NCBI GenBank assembly: GCA_964634465.1
Contig: CAZWLY010000011.1
Coordinates: 62,001-126,000 of the forward strand
Direction: 5' to 3'
Source of the DNA: CAZWLY01 sp964634465
GTDB lineage: Bacteria; Desulfobacterota; Desulfarculia; G963662305
DNA length: 64,000 nucleotides
A program made the translations under genes and the position numbers. The stretch's first letter is position 1. Each line of letters begins with the position of its first letter. A model generated the notes under the pieces. The model worked only from the letters and a program-made list of their open reading frames with translations. It searched no databases and had not been told where the DNA came from. Shown one piece after another: positions 18,599-26,357 of this stretch.

Positions 18599-19606
18599 CT
18601 ATTTGGCTCTCACCTCCAGGTTCGGCCCCATGTTCCACGTGGAACATCCGGCTGGCCGGCGGTCACGGCCAGGGTTGCGGCCATGAGAGTGGGCGTGCTG
18701 GTGGGGGTGGGCATGGACGTGGGCGTGGACGTGGACATGCACCGACTCGTGGGGGTTGGCGGGGCGGTGTTCGTCCCCCGGAGGATGCTCATGGCCGGGC
18801 TCGGCTCCGAGCCAGCGGAAATGGCCGTGATCGTGCTCGTGGTCGTCGTGTTCGTGGGGCAGGTGGTGGTAGTCCAAGGAGTGCGGCACCTCCAGGCCGT
18901 GGTTCTCGACCAGGGCGCCATCGGATAAAAGCTCCCGGATGGGTCGCTCGACCACCACCCGGCCGCCGTCCAGCAAAACGGCTCGCTGGCAGCAGGCCAG
19001 GGCCAGCTCCAGATCGTGGGTGGCGATGAACTTGGTCAACGGGATGGAATTCAAGAGCTCGATCAGCCGTCGCCGGCCGCGAGGGTCCAGGTTGGAGGAC
19101 GGCTCGTCGAGCAGGAGCAGCTTGGGGTGGCTGGCCAGAACCGTGGCCAGGCAGACCCGCCGTTTCTCGCCGCCGCTCAGGTGATGGGGCACCCGGTCCT
19201 CGTAGCCGCCGAGGCCGACCAGGTCCAAGGCTTCCCTGGCTCTGGCCTCGGCCTCGGCCTGGCTCAGCCCGAAATTGAGCGGCCCGAAGGCGACGTCGTC
19301 CAGGACGCTGGAGGTGAAAAGCTGATCGTCCGGGTTCTGGAAGACCAGACCGATGAGCGGCCGAAGCGGCTTGAAGTCCTTCTCGACCGTAACCACCTGG
19401 CCAAAGAGACGCAACCGGCCGCCGTCCGGCTTGAGCAGGCCGGCCAGAAGATGAAAGACCGTCGTCTTGCCCGCCCCGTTGGGACCGAGGAGGGCGACGC
19501 TTTCACCCTCCCGGAGAGCCAAATCGACCCCGGCCACCGCCCGGCGTCCGTCGGGATAGGCGTAGCTCAGGCCCTCGGTTTCGACGATCAACTCCACCGG
19601 CTCCAC
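18599..19606 (-). CDS. nikO: Nickel/cobalt ECF transporter ATPase with His-rich tail
   Basis: A 335-residue CbiO/NikO-type ATPase. Residues 1-240 are the ABC domain: GPNGAGKTT, the Q-loop GLVFQNPDDQLF, LSGGEKRR, LLLDEPSSNLD and ATHDLELAL. From about residue 247 a tail of some 65 residues is crowded with about 22 histidines in HxH and HEHDDHEHDH-type runs, before a short end containing CSTWN. Typical CbiO proteins stop near 270-280 residues without this. The tail could store or buffer the metal at the cytoplasmic face (inference). The GTG start lies 19 bases inside nikQ. The codons for CSTWN contain a parS site. Confidence 0.9.
   Translation of the reverse strand: MEPVELIVETEGLSYAYPDGRRAVAGVDLALREGESVALLGPNGAGKTTVFHLLAGLLKPDGGRLRLFGQVVTVEKDFKPLRPLIGLVFQNPDDQLFTSSVLDDVAFGPLNFGLSQAEAEARAREALDLVGLGGYEDRVPHHLSGGEKRRVCLATVLASHPKLLLLDEPSSNLDPRGRRRLIELLNSIPLTKFIATHDLELALACCQRAVLLDGGRVVVERPIRELLSDGALVENHGLEVPHSLDYHHLPHEHDDHEHDHGHFRWLGAEPGHEHPPGDEHRPANPHESVHVHVHAHVHAHPHQHAHSHGRNPGRDRRPAGCSTWNMGPNLEVRAK
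18631..18646. promoter_or_regulatory. parS: parS centromere site inside nikO
   Basis: TGTTCCACGTGGAACA is a perfect 16-base palindrome matching the consensus chromosomal parS site bound by ParB. It lies in the coding sequence of the nikO C-terminus, 4.1 kb from parA and 4.9 kb from parB. A second, 15-of-16 copy lies just upstream of parA. Confidence 0.9.
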
Positions 19607-20322
19607 TCCAAGACCGCCAGCAAGCCGGCCAGGGCGACGATGGCCGCCCCTTTGACCCAGTCCGAACCCCTGAGGCTCAGCCGGCCCAGGGCCCGGTAGC
19701 GGCCGTCGTAGCCCCGGGCCCTCATCGCCTTGGCGATCATCTCCTGGCGCTCGAAGGACCGAACCATCAGCCCGCCGACCAGGTAGCCGGCCGTCTTCAG
19801 GGTCCGGACGTCGGTCCGGGGCCGAAAGCCGCGCAGCCGCTGGGCGTTGAGGACCGAGCGAAGCTCGTCGCGAAAGACGAAAAGATAGCGATAGGCGAAG
19901 AGGATCAGTTGGATCAACTTCTCCGAGAGGCCCAGCTTGGAGAGGGCCTTCATGGAGACGTCGAAGCGGGTCGTGCCCAGCATGGGGAAGAGTAACACCA
20001 CCAGGGCCAGGCCCTTGACGATCAAGGTCGCGGCCAACTGGAGTCCGGCTCCGACCCCGGCCGGATGGGACCAGGGCAGGACGACCAGGAACAGCCCCAG
20101 AAACACGGCCACCTCTTTAAGACGCATGGCCACGAATTTCAAGGGAATCTTGGCCTGAATGGTCAACGATACGGCCACGGCCAACCCGACCGCGGCGCCG
20201 ACCAGGCTCCGGCCGGCGGCCACGGCCAGGATCAGGCAGGAGAAGGCGACCAGCTTGACCCTGGGGTCGCAGGTGTGCCAGAGAGACGATCCGCCGGCGT
20301 AATGGTCGATGTGGTGGGTCAT
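19588..20322 (-). CDS. nikQ: Nickel/cobalt ECF transporter membrane protein
   Basis: A 244-residue CbiQ/NikQ-family coupling protein with about five membrane segments. The diagnostic coupling-helix motifs are YRYLFVFRDELRSVLNAQRLRG (split by the usual Ala-x-x-x-Arg pattern) and RSFERQEMIAKAMRARGYDG. These helices dock the ATPase NikO to the substrate-binding NikM. It starts directly at the end of nikL without a gap and overlaps nikO by 19 bases, so the operon is translationally coupled. Confidence 0.92.
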   Translation of the reverse strand: MTHHIDHYAGGSSLWHTCDPRVKLVAFSCLILAVAAGRSLVGAAVGLAVAVSLTIQAKIPLKFVAMRLKEVAVFLGLFLVVLPWSHPAGVGAGLQLAATLIVKGLALVVLLFPMLGTTRFDVSMKALSKLGLSEKLIQLILFAYRYLFVFRDELRSVLNAQRLRGFRPRTDVRTLKTAGYLVGGLMVRSFERQEMIAKAMRARGYDGRYRALGRLSLRGSDWVKGAAIVALAGLLAVLEWSRWS

Positions 20323-20859
20323 TCAGGTCTGCTTCTTCCGGTTGAGAAGCTTCTTTATAACCGCTGCGCCGCCAAAAATCAACACCAGCCCGGCCAGGGC
20401 CTGCGGCCAAAGCAATACGCCCCGCTCCTTGTGCGGCCGGTGGGCCGAAGGCGAAGCCCGGTCAGTTTGGCCGTCCGGACGATCGGCCGAGCCGACGGCC
20501 CACTCCGTCTCAACCTCGGCCCGGTGGCCCAATCCGGCCTCCAGGACCACGGTCAGCCGGCCCGGTTTCAGCCCGGTCGGTTTGAGGCTCAACTGGCCCT
20601 GGGCGTCGGTTTTGCCCTCGGCCACGACCTGGCCGGCCTGATCGAGAACCTTGACCGGCGTGTTCACCGTCGGCCGGCCGTCGGGAAAGAAACCCTCGAT
20701 GAACAGCCTGTCGCCCTCCTGAAAGGCATCGACGAGGACCCGGTGGGCCCAGGCTGCGCTCGGCGCGAGCAAAAGGAGGGCCGCCGCGGCCAGGGCGATC
20801 AGGGGCCGAAAGCGGCCCAGTCCATTGGCGATGGGGTGGAGTCGGCTGAGTCTCGACAT
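20323..20859 (-). CDS. nikL: NikL-like accessory component of nickel ECF transporter
   Basis: A 178-residue protein with a signal peptide (cleavage at AWA before HRVLV), a short carboxypeptidase-regulatory-like beta domain (about 40-115, TDAQGQLSLKPTGLKPGRLTVVLEAG), a polar stretch, and one C-terminal membrane helix (about 148-167) followed by KKLLNRKK. This layout fits NikL, an extra component of some nickel ECF transporters, and its position between nikM and nikQ supports that. The mature protein would begin with histidine. The exact role is not established. Confidence 0.7.
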   Translation of the reverse strand: MSRLSRLHPIANGLGRFRPLIALAAAALLLLAPSAAWAHRVLVDAFQEGDRLFIEGFFPDGRPTVNTPVKVLDQAGQVVAEGKTDAQGQLSLKPTGLKPGRLTVVLEAGLGHRAEVETEWAVGSADRPDGQTDRASPSAHRPHKERGVLLWPQALAGLVLIFGGAAVIKKLLNRKKQT

Positions 20860-20864
20860 CGCAA

Positions 20865-21461
20865 CTACCTCAGCACCTCGGGCTTGACCTTGCCCATGAA
20901 TGAAGCGGTGAAGCCGCCGATGAGGGTCTCAATGACGACCACCGGCACGTGGGCGGCCAGAATCAACCCGGCCGTGGCCCAGAACTCATCACCGGCCAGT
21001 TGCAAGGCCAAGGCTAAGAGAACGGCGTTGCCGACGATGCCCAGGCCGCCGGCCAGAGCGCCGAAGACGAAGTTTTTTCGGGGCAGGTCGAACTTGTCTC
21101 TCAACCTGAAGATGTAGCCGGCCATTACCGCCGGGGTGCCCATGGCCAGGGCGTTGGCCCCCAGGCTCAACAGCCCCCCGAACTGGAACAGCAGCGCCTG
21201 TAAGAGCAGGGAAACGAAGATACAGGCAAAGGCGGCCCGGCCGGCGACGATGCCCACCAGACCGGTCAAAAGCAAGTGGACGCTGGACGGCCCGACCGGG
21301 ATGTGGACCAACGTCCCGACAAAGGCGGCCGCGGTGACCACGGCCAGCCGGGGAATGTCCTCGCCGGTAACCCGCTTCAGTGAGGCGGCGAGGCCGCCGG
21401 CCGCACCGACCATGGCCCCGCCCCAAACCGCCGTGGGCAAAACGCCGTCGGCTAAATGCAT
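20865..21461 (-). CDS. nikM: Nickel/cobalt ECF substrate-binding membrane protein
   Basis: A 198-residue CbiM/NikM-family protein with six to seven membrane segments. It begins MHLADGVLP. In this family the N-terminal Met-His is inserted into the membrane cavity and coordinates the metal with further histidines, visible here in LVHIPVGPSSVHLLLTG. For that reason the start is placed at ATG 21461 rather than 11 codons upstream; an extended N-terminus would destroy the site. The CbiN/NikN partner is absent; NikK and NikL stand in its place. Nickel is more likely than cobalt, but this is inferred from the accessory genes. Confidence 0.88.
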   Translation of the reverse strand: MHLADGVLPTAVWGGAMVGAAGGLAASLKRVTGEDIPRLAVVTAAAFVGTLVHIPVGPSSVHLLLTGLVGIVAGRAAFACIFVSLLLQALLFQFGGLLSLGANALAMGTPAVMAGYIFRLRDKFDLPRKNFVFGALAGGLGIVGNAVLLALALQLAGDEFWATAGLILAAHVPVVVIETLIGGFTASFMGKVKPEVLR

Positions 21462-21500
21462 GATCGCCTCGTCATTGTCTTGTTCATGGCTCAAACCGGC

Positions 21501-22274
21501 TCACTGGAGGTCCCAGGTCTTGACCCAGATGACGGCCCCGAGCTCGACCGGCTTCGGTGTGCCGTCCGGACCCTTGATCTTGTCCGGAGCCTCCATCAGG
21601 GCCGCAAAACCCCACCAACCCGCCTTGGGCATGGCGTAGGTGAAGACGCCGTTGGCGTCGGCCTTGATGACCTGGGTGACGAACACCCCGGCCGGCGGCT
21701 TGATCTTGCCGTCGGCCAGGTACTCGATCTCCACCTCGGCAAAGGGCACCGCTTTGCCGTCCATCAGCACCCGGCCCTGGAAGACGTTGCCGGCCCAAAG
21801 TCCGTAGGGCCTGGTCAGCGGCACGATCTCGGCCTTCAAACCCACCGGCTGGTCCCAGCCGACCTCCAGTCCCTTGGCGTTGACCACCACCTTGGTATTG
21901 TGGACGATGAAGCAGTCCTCGGCCGGCTCCCAGTAGGGCTTGGGCTCGACATAGAAAATGTGATCGCCGGCCCTTTTGATATCGAACGTCGCCTTGAAGG
22001 CCTGGTGCCCCTTGAGCTGGTAGGGTTTGAGAGAGGCCAGCAAATTCTTCTTCCGGCCCTTGACGGCCACTCCGAACTGGACCGGTCGGGCCATATCCAT
22101 GCTCGGCCCCTCAAAGGGATGGATAAAGGCCACGTTGAGTTCGATGGTCTGGTTTTTCTCGACCACGTCTTGACTGGGAATGATCACCTGAAAGTGGGCC
22201 AGGGCGGGGCCGGAGTTTAAGGCCGCCGCAATCAACACCGCAGCGATGACGATGAACCTCTTGATCTGAGTCAC
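21501..22274 (-). CDS. nikK: NikK-like periplasmic component (DUF4198)
   Basis: A 257-residue exported DUF4198-family protein. The GTG start at 22274 is chosen because GGGAGGAAG lies just before it and a good signal peptide follows (RFIVIAAVLIAAALNSGPALA). Cleavage would leave a mature start HFQVIIPSQDVV. The body contains HPFEGPSMDM, YWEPAEDCFIVHNTKVV and a C-terminal Ig-like beta domain (AVPFAEVEIEYL, VFTYAMPKAGWWGFAAL). NikK proteins accompany NikLMQO in nickel uptake operons. It is the first gene of this operon. Confidence 0.8.
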   Translation of the reverse strand: MTQIKRFIVIAAVLIAAALNSGPALAHFQVIIPSQDVVEKNQTIELNVAFIHPFEGPSMDMARPVQFGVAVKGRKKNLLASLKPYQLKGHQAFKATFDIKRAGDHIFYVEPKPYWEPAEDCFIVHNTKVVVNAKGLEVGWDQPVGLKAEIVPLTRPYGLWAGNVFQGRVLMDGKAVPFAEVEIEYLADGKIKPPAGVFVTQVIKADANGVFTYAMPKAGWWGFAALMEAPDKIKGPDGTPKPVELGAVIWVKTWDLQ

Positions 22275-22369
22275 AGCTTCCTCCCGATTCTCAAGCCGGC
22301 CCGACTTCTGTCGAAAAAAACGGCCGCCTGCCCGCTTCTTGAGGGCTATGCGGCCTTCATGGCTCAAAG

Positions 22370-22386
22370 TCTATATCTTTTATAGA
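22370..22386. promoter_or_regulatory. AT-rich inverted repeat upstream of nikK
   Basis: TCTATA and TATAGA flank a five-base TCTTT spacer. It is the only strongly AT-rich patch in the nikK upstream region and sits about 96 bases before the GTG. It could be an operator or part of the -10 region; no regulator can be assigned. Confidence 0.3.
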
Positions 22387-22678
22387 TTCAGGTCGCTTTA
22401 AGGAAGCTTCAGCTCCTAATTGTCTGACCAGAATACTCGGCTGGCCGCCTTTGTCAAGCCGTTTCGTCACTGCCGCCGACCGACCCTTTTCCGGCTAGAG
22501 GGCTGCGCTCTCAAAAAAAGGCATCGAGCCAACCCGGCCCGGCAAGAAGCCTCCAGCCCAGCCATGGAACCCGGTTCCGGAACCCGACCCCAAGAACGAG
22601 CGGGAACAACGCCGATGGTGGCGATAAAACGGGCGATTCTTTGTCGGACGCCCAGTCGCACCCTCGGCCGGGAGACAA

Positions 22679-22694
22679 TGTTCCACGTGGAACG
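22679..22694. promoter_or_regulatory. parS: parS centromere site upstream of parA
   Basis: TGTTCCACGTGGAACG matches the parS consensus at 15 of 16 positions (last base G instead of A). It lies 89 bases before the parA ATG, in a non-coding spacer, where ParB binding could also influence parAB transcription. Confidence 0.85.
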
Positions 22695-22782
22695 TCGTCT
22701 TCACCCTTGGCCTTCGCGCCGCTTTCGTGTTATGAATCTTTAGTCTGACGGTATCATTCCACCAGGAGCGGTCCCGCATCAA

Positions 22783-23556
22783 ATGCCCAGAGCCATCTGC
22801 ATCGCTAATCAAAAGGGCGGAGTGGGCAAAACCACCACCGCCGTCAACCTGGCCGCCTCCCTGGCCGCGGCCGAGTACAAGACGCTGCTGGTCGATTGCG
22901 ACCCACAAGCCAACGCCACCAGCGGCGTCGGCCTCAATCCGGCCGAGCTTTCGGCCGGGCTCTATGAGCTGCTGGTCGGCCAGGCCGGCGGGGAAGAGGT
23001 GGTTCACACCACCGCCCTGGACCAGCTCCACATTCTCCCGGCGACCATCAACCTGATCGGGGCCGAGGTGGAGTTCATCGGACTCGAGGATCGCCACCTG
23101 CGCCTCAAAAAAGCCCTGGCTGGGATGGTCGATGGCTACGACTACGTGGTCATGGACTGTCCGCCGTCCCTGGGCATGCTGACCGTCAACGCCCTGGTGG
23201 CCGCCGATTCGGTCCTCATCCCGCTCCAGTGCGAGTATTACGCCCTGGAGGGCCTGTCCCAGATCATCAACACGGTCAACCGGGTCAGAAGGGGTCTCAA
23301 CCCGACCCTCCGCCTGGAGGGGGTGCTCTTGACCATGTTCGACACCCGGGTCAACCTGGCCCACCAGGTGGCGGCCGAAGTCAGGAAGCACTTCGGCGAC
23401 AAGGTCTTTCAGACCCTCATCCCCAGAAACGTCAGGCTCTCGGAGAGCCCATCGTTCGGACAACCGGTCTTGCTCTACGACATCCGCTCCACCGGGGCCC
23501 AGACCTACCTGGCTCTGGCCCAGGAGCTAATCGCCAAACACCAGGAGGCAGCATGA
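22783..23556 (+). CDS. parA: Chromosome partitioning ATPase ParA (Soj)
   Basis: A 257-residue Walker-type ATPase. It has the deviant Walker A motif KGGVGKTTTAVNLA (11-24), DCDPQANATSG, YDYVVMDCPPSLGMLTVNAL and the family segment LTMFDTRVNLAHQVAAEVR. ParA binds DNA non-specifically in the ATP form and moves ParB-parS complexes during segregation. Length is normal for the chromosomal, HTH-lacking type. Its stop overlaps the parB ATG by four bases. Confidence 0.96.
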   Translation: MPRAICIANQKGGVGKTTTAVNLAASLAAAEYKTLLVDCDPQANATSGVGLNPAELSAGLYELLVGQAGGEEVVHTTALDQLHILPATINLIGAEVEFIGLEDRHLRLKKALAGMVDGYDYVVMDCPPSLGMLTVNALVAADSVLIPLQCEYYALEGLSQIINTVNRVRRGLNPTLRLEGVLLTMFDTRVNLAHQVAAEVRKHFGDKVFQTLIPRNVRLSESPSFGQPVLLYDIRSTGAQTYLALAQELIAKHQEAA

Positions 23557-24446
23557 CCCGCAAAGCCTTGGGCCGTGGCCTGGAAGCACTCCTGGGGGAT
23601 TCGCCCCCGCTCGCCAACGGCGATCAGCCCGCCGCCGAGCCGCAGGCGCCGGCCTCGGGGGCCGAAACAGGCCTGAGAGAGATTCCGATCGCCGACATCG
23701 AGCCCAATCCCGATCAGCCCCGCCAGGTTTTCGATCAGGAGGCGCTCAAGGAGTTGGCCGACTCCATCGCCGTTCAGGGCGTGCTCCAGCCGCTTTTGGT
23801 CAGCGCCAAGGAAGACGGCGGCTACCACCTCATCGCCGGCGAGCGCCGCTGGCAGGCGGCCCGGCTGGCCGGCCTGAAGTCGGTGCCCTGCTTGATCAAG
23901 GAGGTCGCCCCGGCCGAGCGGCTGGCCCTGGCCCTCATCGAGAACATCCAGCGCAAAGACCTAAACCCACTCGAAGAGGCCTCGGCCTACGCCCGGCTGA
24001 CCGACGACTACGGCCTGACCCACGAGCAGGTGGCCAGGGCGGTCGGCCGGGACCGGGCCACGGTGTCCAATTTCATTCGTCTGCTGAAACTCCCCCAAGC
24101 CGTCCAGGGCGATCTGGTCGAGGGTCGGCTGACCATGGGCCACGCCCGGGCCCTACTGAGCCTAGTCGAACACCAGCCGACCCTGCTCGCCGCCCGGGCC
24201 AAGGTGCTCCACAAGCGGCTCAACGTCCGCCAGACCGAGAAGCTGGTCGAACGGATGAAGAAGCCCGCCTCGGCCAGAAAACCGCCTCCGGCCCAGGTCC
24301 AACTGAAGGCCGAGGCCGAGGCGCTGCGCCGCCGATTGGGAACCAAGGTGTCGATCACCAAGCGGGGAGGCAAGGGCCGGATCGTGATCGAGTTCTTTTC
24401 CGACGAGGAACTCAACCGCCTGTTGGAGTGGTTCAAGCAGGGCTGA
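23553..24446 (+). CDS. parB: Chromosome partitioning protein ParB (Spo0J)
   Basis: A 297-residue centromere-binding protein and CTP-dependent clamp. It begins RKALGRGLEALLGD, followed by the ParB/Srx nucleotide domain (IADIEPNPDQPRQVFD, AGERRWQAARLAG, ENIQRKDLNPLEEA), the HTH domain (LTHEQVARAVGRDRATVSNFIRLL) and a C-terminal dimer domain. The ATG at 23553 overlaps the parA stop as ATGA; the longer open frame upstream lies inside parA and is not used. Its cognate parS sites are at 18631 and 22679. Confidence 0.96.
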   Translation: MTRKALGRGLEALLGDSPPLANGDQPAAEPQAPASGAETGLREIPIADIEPNPDQPRQVFDQEALKELADSIAVQGVLQPLLVSAKEDGGYHLIAGERRWQAARLAGLKSVPCLIKEVAPAERLALALIENIQRKDLNPLEEASAYARLTDDYGLTHEQVARAVGRDRATVSNFIRLLKLPQAVQGDLVEGRLTMGHARALLSLVEHQPTLLAARAKVLHKRLNVRQTEKLVERMKKPASARKPPPAQVQLKAEAEALRRRLGTKVSITKRGGKGRIVIEFFSDEELNRLLEWFKQG

Positions 24447-24523
24447 GCGCGACCCGCGTCCCGCAGACGAGCTCCACGTCTGGGGGAGGAAGTCTCGGGC
24501 TAAACATTCCTGGGACGCTGCCG

Positions 24524-25030
24524 ATGGCGCTGAGCATAATCATCGACGGCTACAACTTGATCCGGACGACCGATCTGAACCGGGCCGAGGCCGAAGGCGG
24601 TCTGGAGGCGGGGCGAAGCGTGTTGATCGGCGAACTGGCCGCCTACAAGCGCCTCAAAAGGCACGCCCTCACCGTCGTCTTCGACGGCGCTTCGCCGCTG
24701 GGTCAACAGGTCGGGCGGGAGAGGGGGATCAAGACCGTCTTCACCCCCACCGGCCGGACGGCCGACGAGGCCATCGTCGAGATGGTCGGACGGGCCAAGG
24801 GCGAGGTCCTGGTCGTCACCTCCGATCGGGAGCTGGCCAACCGGGTCCGGGCCAATGGCGGCGACGTCGTCTCCTCGGCCGAGTTCCGCGAACGGCTCAG
24901 CCTGGCCGCCTACCTCGATCTCAAGGGCGGCGATGACGAGGAGGAGCGCCCGGTCAAACCCAAGAAGGGTCCTTCCCGCCGACCGCCCAAGGCCGAACGC
25001 CGGCGAAGGCGTCGGCTGTCCAAGCTGTAG
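24524..25030 (+). CDS. YacP-like NYN domain ribonuclease
   Basis: A 168-residue PIN-like protein of the YacP/Rae1 type. The conserved acidic residues are visible in IIIDGYNLI (6-14), VVFDG, ADEAIVEM and VVTSDRELANRVRANGG. The C-terminus is a strongly basic tail (KPKKGPSRRPPKAERRRRRR) suited to RNA or ribosome binding. Rae1 in Bacillus cleaves mRNA in the ribosome A site; this function is only suggested here. It follows parB by 77 bases, a spacer that holds a small six-pair hairpin (24464-24482). Confidence 0.8.
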   Translation: MALSIIIDGYNLIRTTDLNRAEAEGGLEAGRSVLIGELAAYKRLKRHALTVVFDGASPLGQQVGRERGIKTVFTPTGRTADEAIVEMVGRAKGEVLVVTSDRELANRVRANGGDVVSSAEFRERLSLAAYLDLKGGDDEEERPVKPKKGPSRRPPKAERRRRRRLSKL

Positions 25031-25064
25031 CTATTTGTTTTTACTGGCTTTAAGGCCTGTTGCC

Positions 25065-25592
25065 TCAGCGGGGCGCCGAGAGGCGCAGCAGCCTGGCCGA
25101 CCCGGTCGCCTGGAAGCGGTGGGGATAGGAGGCGTCGAAGCGGACCACGTCGCCTCGCCCCAGACGCCGGTAGCGGCCATTGTACTCCAGGCTGACCTGG
25201 CCGTCGATGACGAAGTAGCCGTTTATCTCGTGGCGGTGGCGACGGGGGCGGGGCTGGTTCGGCTCCAGGCGGACGAGATCGACCGCCGTTTCCTCCCCCC
25301 ACAGGCCCGGCCGGGCGAGGACCGTGGCCTCGACCCCGTCAAAACCCGTCGCCGGCCGCAGATTGGCCGCCTTGACGTGGCGAATGCTCGGCGGCGGATC
25401 AGGGATAAGATCGGACAGCGGCCGGTTGAGTTGGTGGGCGATCTTGACCACCACCGACACCGAGGGGGCCACCTTACCCACCTCAATGCGCTGCAAAGCC
25501 ATGATGCTGACGCCCACCCGGGCGGCCAGGTCCTTGAGCGACAGGCCGACCCGCCGACGTTCGGTCCTGATCTTCTTTCCCAACTGGACCAT
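25065..25592 (-). CDS. XRE-family regulator with cupin domain
   Basis: A 175-residue two-domain regulator. Residues about 1-65 form a lambda-repressor-like HTH (LKDLAARVGVSIMALQRIEVGKVAPSVSVVVKIA), and residues about 100-172 a cupin fold (PRRHRHEINGYFVIDGQVSLEY, LGRGDVVRFDASYPHRFQATG) with histidines placed as in metal-binding cupins. Such proteins usually control a nearby amino-acid or polyamine gene in response to a small molecule. It is divergent from cobO, which it might regulate, but no operator is evident. Confidence 0.85.
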   Translation of the reverse strand: MVQLGKKIRTERRRVGLSLKDLAARVGVSIMALQRIEVGKVAPSVSVVVKIAHQLNRPLSDLIPDPPPSIRHVKAANLRPATGFDGVEATVLARPGLWGEETAVDLVRLEPNQPRPRRHRHEINGYFVIDGQVSLEYNGRYRRLGRGDVVRFDASYPHRFQATGSARLLRLSAPR

Positions 25593-25766
25593 GCGGCCGC
25601 CTCCTTGTCTGTCCGGTCTTCACGTTTGTTTCTATTGTTCGTTATTACAGAATATCATCCGTCCCGGCCGGCGCAACCCCGACCCGCCGACGCTCGACGA
25701 TCCATTGCCGTTTTTGCTTGCCCTCGAGCCTGGGCCGGACTAAAACCTCTGGGGAGAGGAGGATCG

Positions 25767-26297
25767 ATGGCCGCCAAGCTCGGACTGCTTCAGGTTTATA
25801 CCGGCGACGGCAAGGGCAAGACGACCGCCTCTTTGGGTCTGGCCCTCAGGGCGGTCGGCCGGGGTTTACGGGTCAAGATATTCCAATTCATGAAGCCGCC
25901 CGACTCGTCGGGCGAGCACTTCAGCGCCAAAAGACTGGCCCCCGAGCTGGAGATCGTCCCCGTCGGCAAGAGAGGCTTCGTCTTCAAGGACGGACCCTCG
26001 GCCGAAGATATCGCCTTGGCCGAGGCCGGTCTTGAAAAAGCCCGGCAAGCGCTGGCTTCGAGCGAAGTGGACCTGGTCATCCTGGACGAACTGGACGTGG
26101 CCTTGCATCTCGACCTGCTCAAGATCGAGGACGTCTTGGAGGTCATCGACAACCGGCCGGCGGGGGTGGAGTTGGTCGTCACCGGCCGGGGCGCGCCCCA
26201 GGAGATCATAGACCGGGCCGACCTGGTGACCGAAATGCGCCTGATCAAACACCCCTATCAGGAAGGCATAAAGGCCCGCCAGGGAATCGAATACTGA
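25767..26297 (+). CDS. cobO: Cob(I)alamin adenosyltransferase, CobA/CobO type
   Basis: A 176-residue P-loop enzyme that transfers the adenosyl group from ATP to cob(I)alamin or a corrinoid precursor. It has the family Walker A TGDGKGKTTASLGLALRAVGRG, FMKPP, the acidic LVILDELDVALHLDLL and VVTGRGAP. Length is normal. A strong GGAGAGGAGG lies six bases or so before the ATG at 25767. No other cobalamin gene is adjacent, but a nickel/cobalt transporter lies 4 kb away. Confidence 0.93.
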   Translation: MAAKLGLLQVYTGDGKGKTTASLGLALRAVGRGLRVKIFQFMKPPDSSGEHFSAKRLAPELEIVPVGKRGFVFKDGPSAEDIALAEAGLEKARQALASSEVDLVILDELDVALHLDLLKIEDVLEVIDNRPAGVELVVTGRGAPQEIIDRADLVTEMRLIKHPYQEGIKARQGIEY

Positions 26298-26357
26298 ACT
26301 CGGCCGCGGGGAGGCCGAAGACCAAAGCCGATAACAGTCTAACTTGTTGAAATTATT

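Larger units (their letters stand above)
22275..22782. other. Divergent spacer nikK/parA
   Basis: These 508 bases carry no supported gene. Noted elements: a six-pair inverted repeat TCTATA-TCTTT-TATAGA at 22370-22386, about 100 bases upstream of nikK, AT-rich and possibly overlapping its promoter; a 12-base palindrome GGTTCCGGAACC at 22573-22584; and a parS site at 22679. I looked for a cobalamin riboswitch and for the GTGTTAC-type NikR operator and did not find a convincing match. Confidence 0.5.

Noticed and set aside
18650..18900. Repetitive GTGGGCGTGGAC-type DNA as a satellite or CRISPR-like array
   Set aside because: It is the codon pattern of the His-rich NikO tail (CAC/CAT with alternating codons) read on the opposite strand. 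The units are irregular and no spacers exist.
22275..22782. A cobalamin riboswitch or NikR operator for the nik operon
   Set aside because: I did not find the B12-box core or the GTGTTAC-type repeat. GTGTTATGAATC near 22726 has no matching second half.
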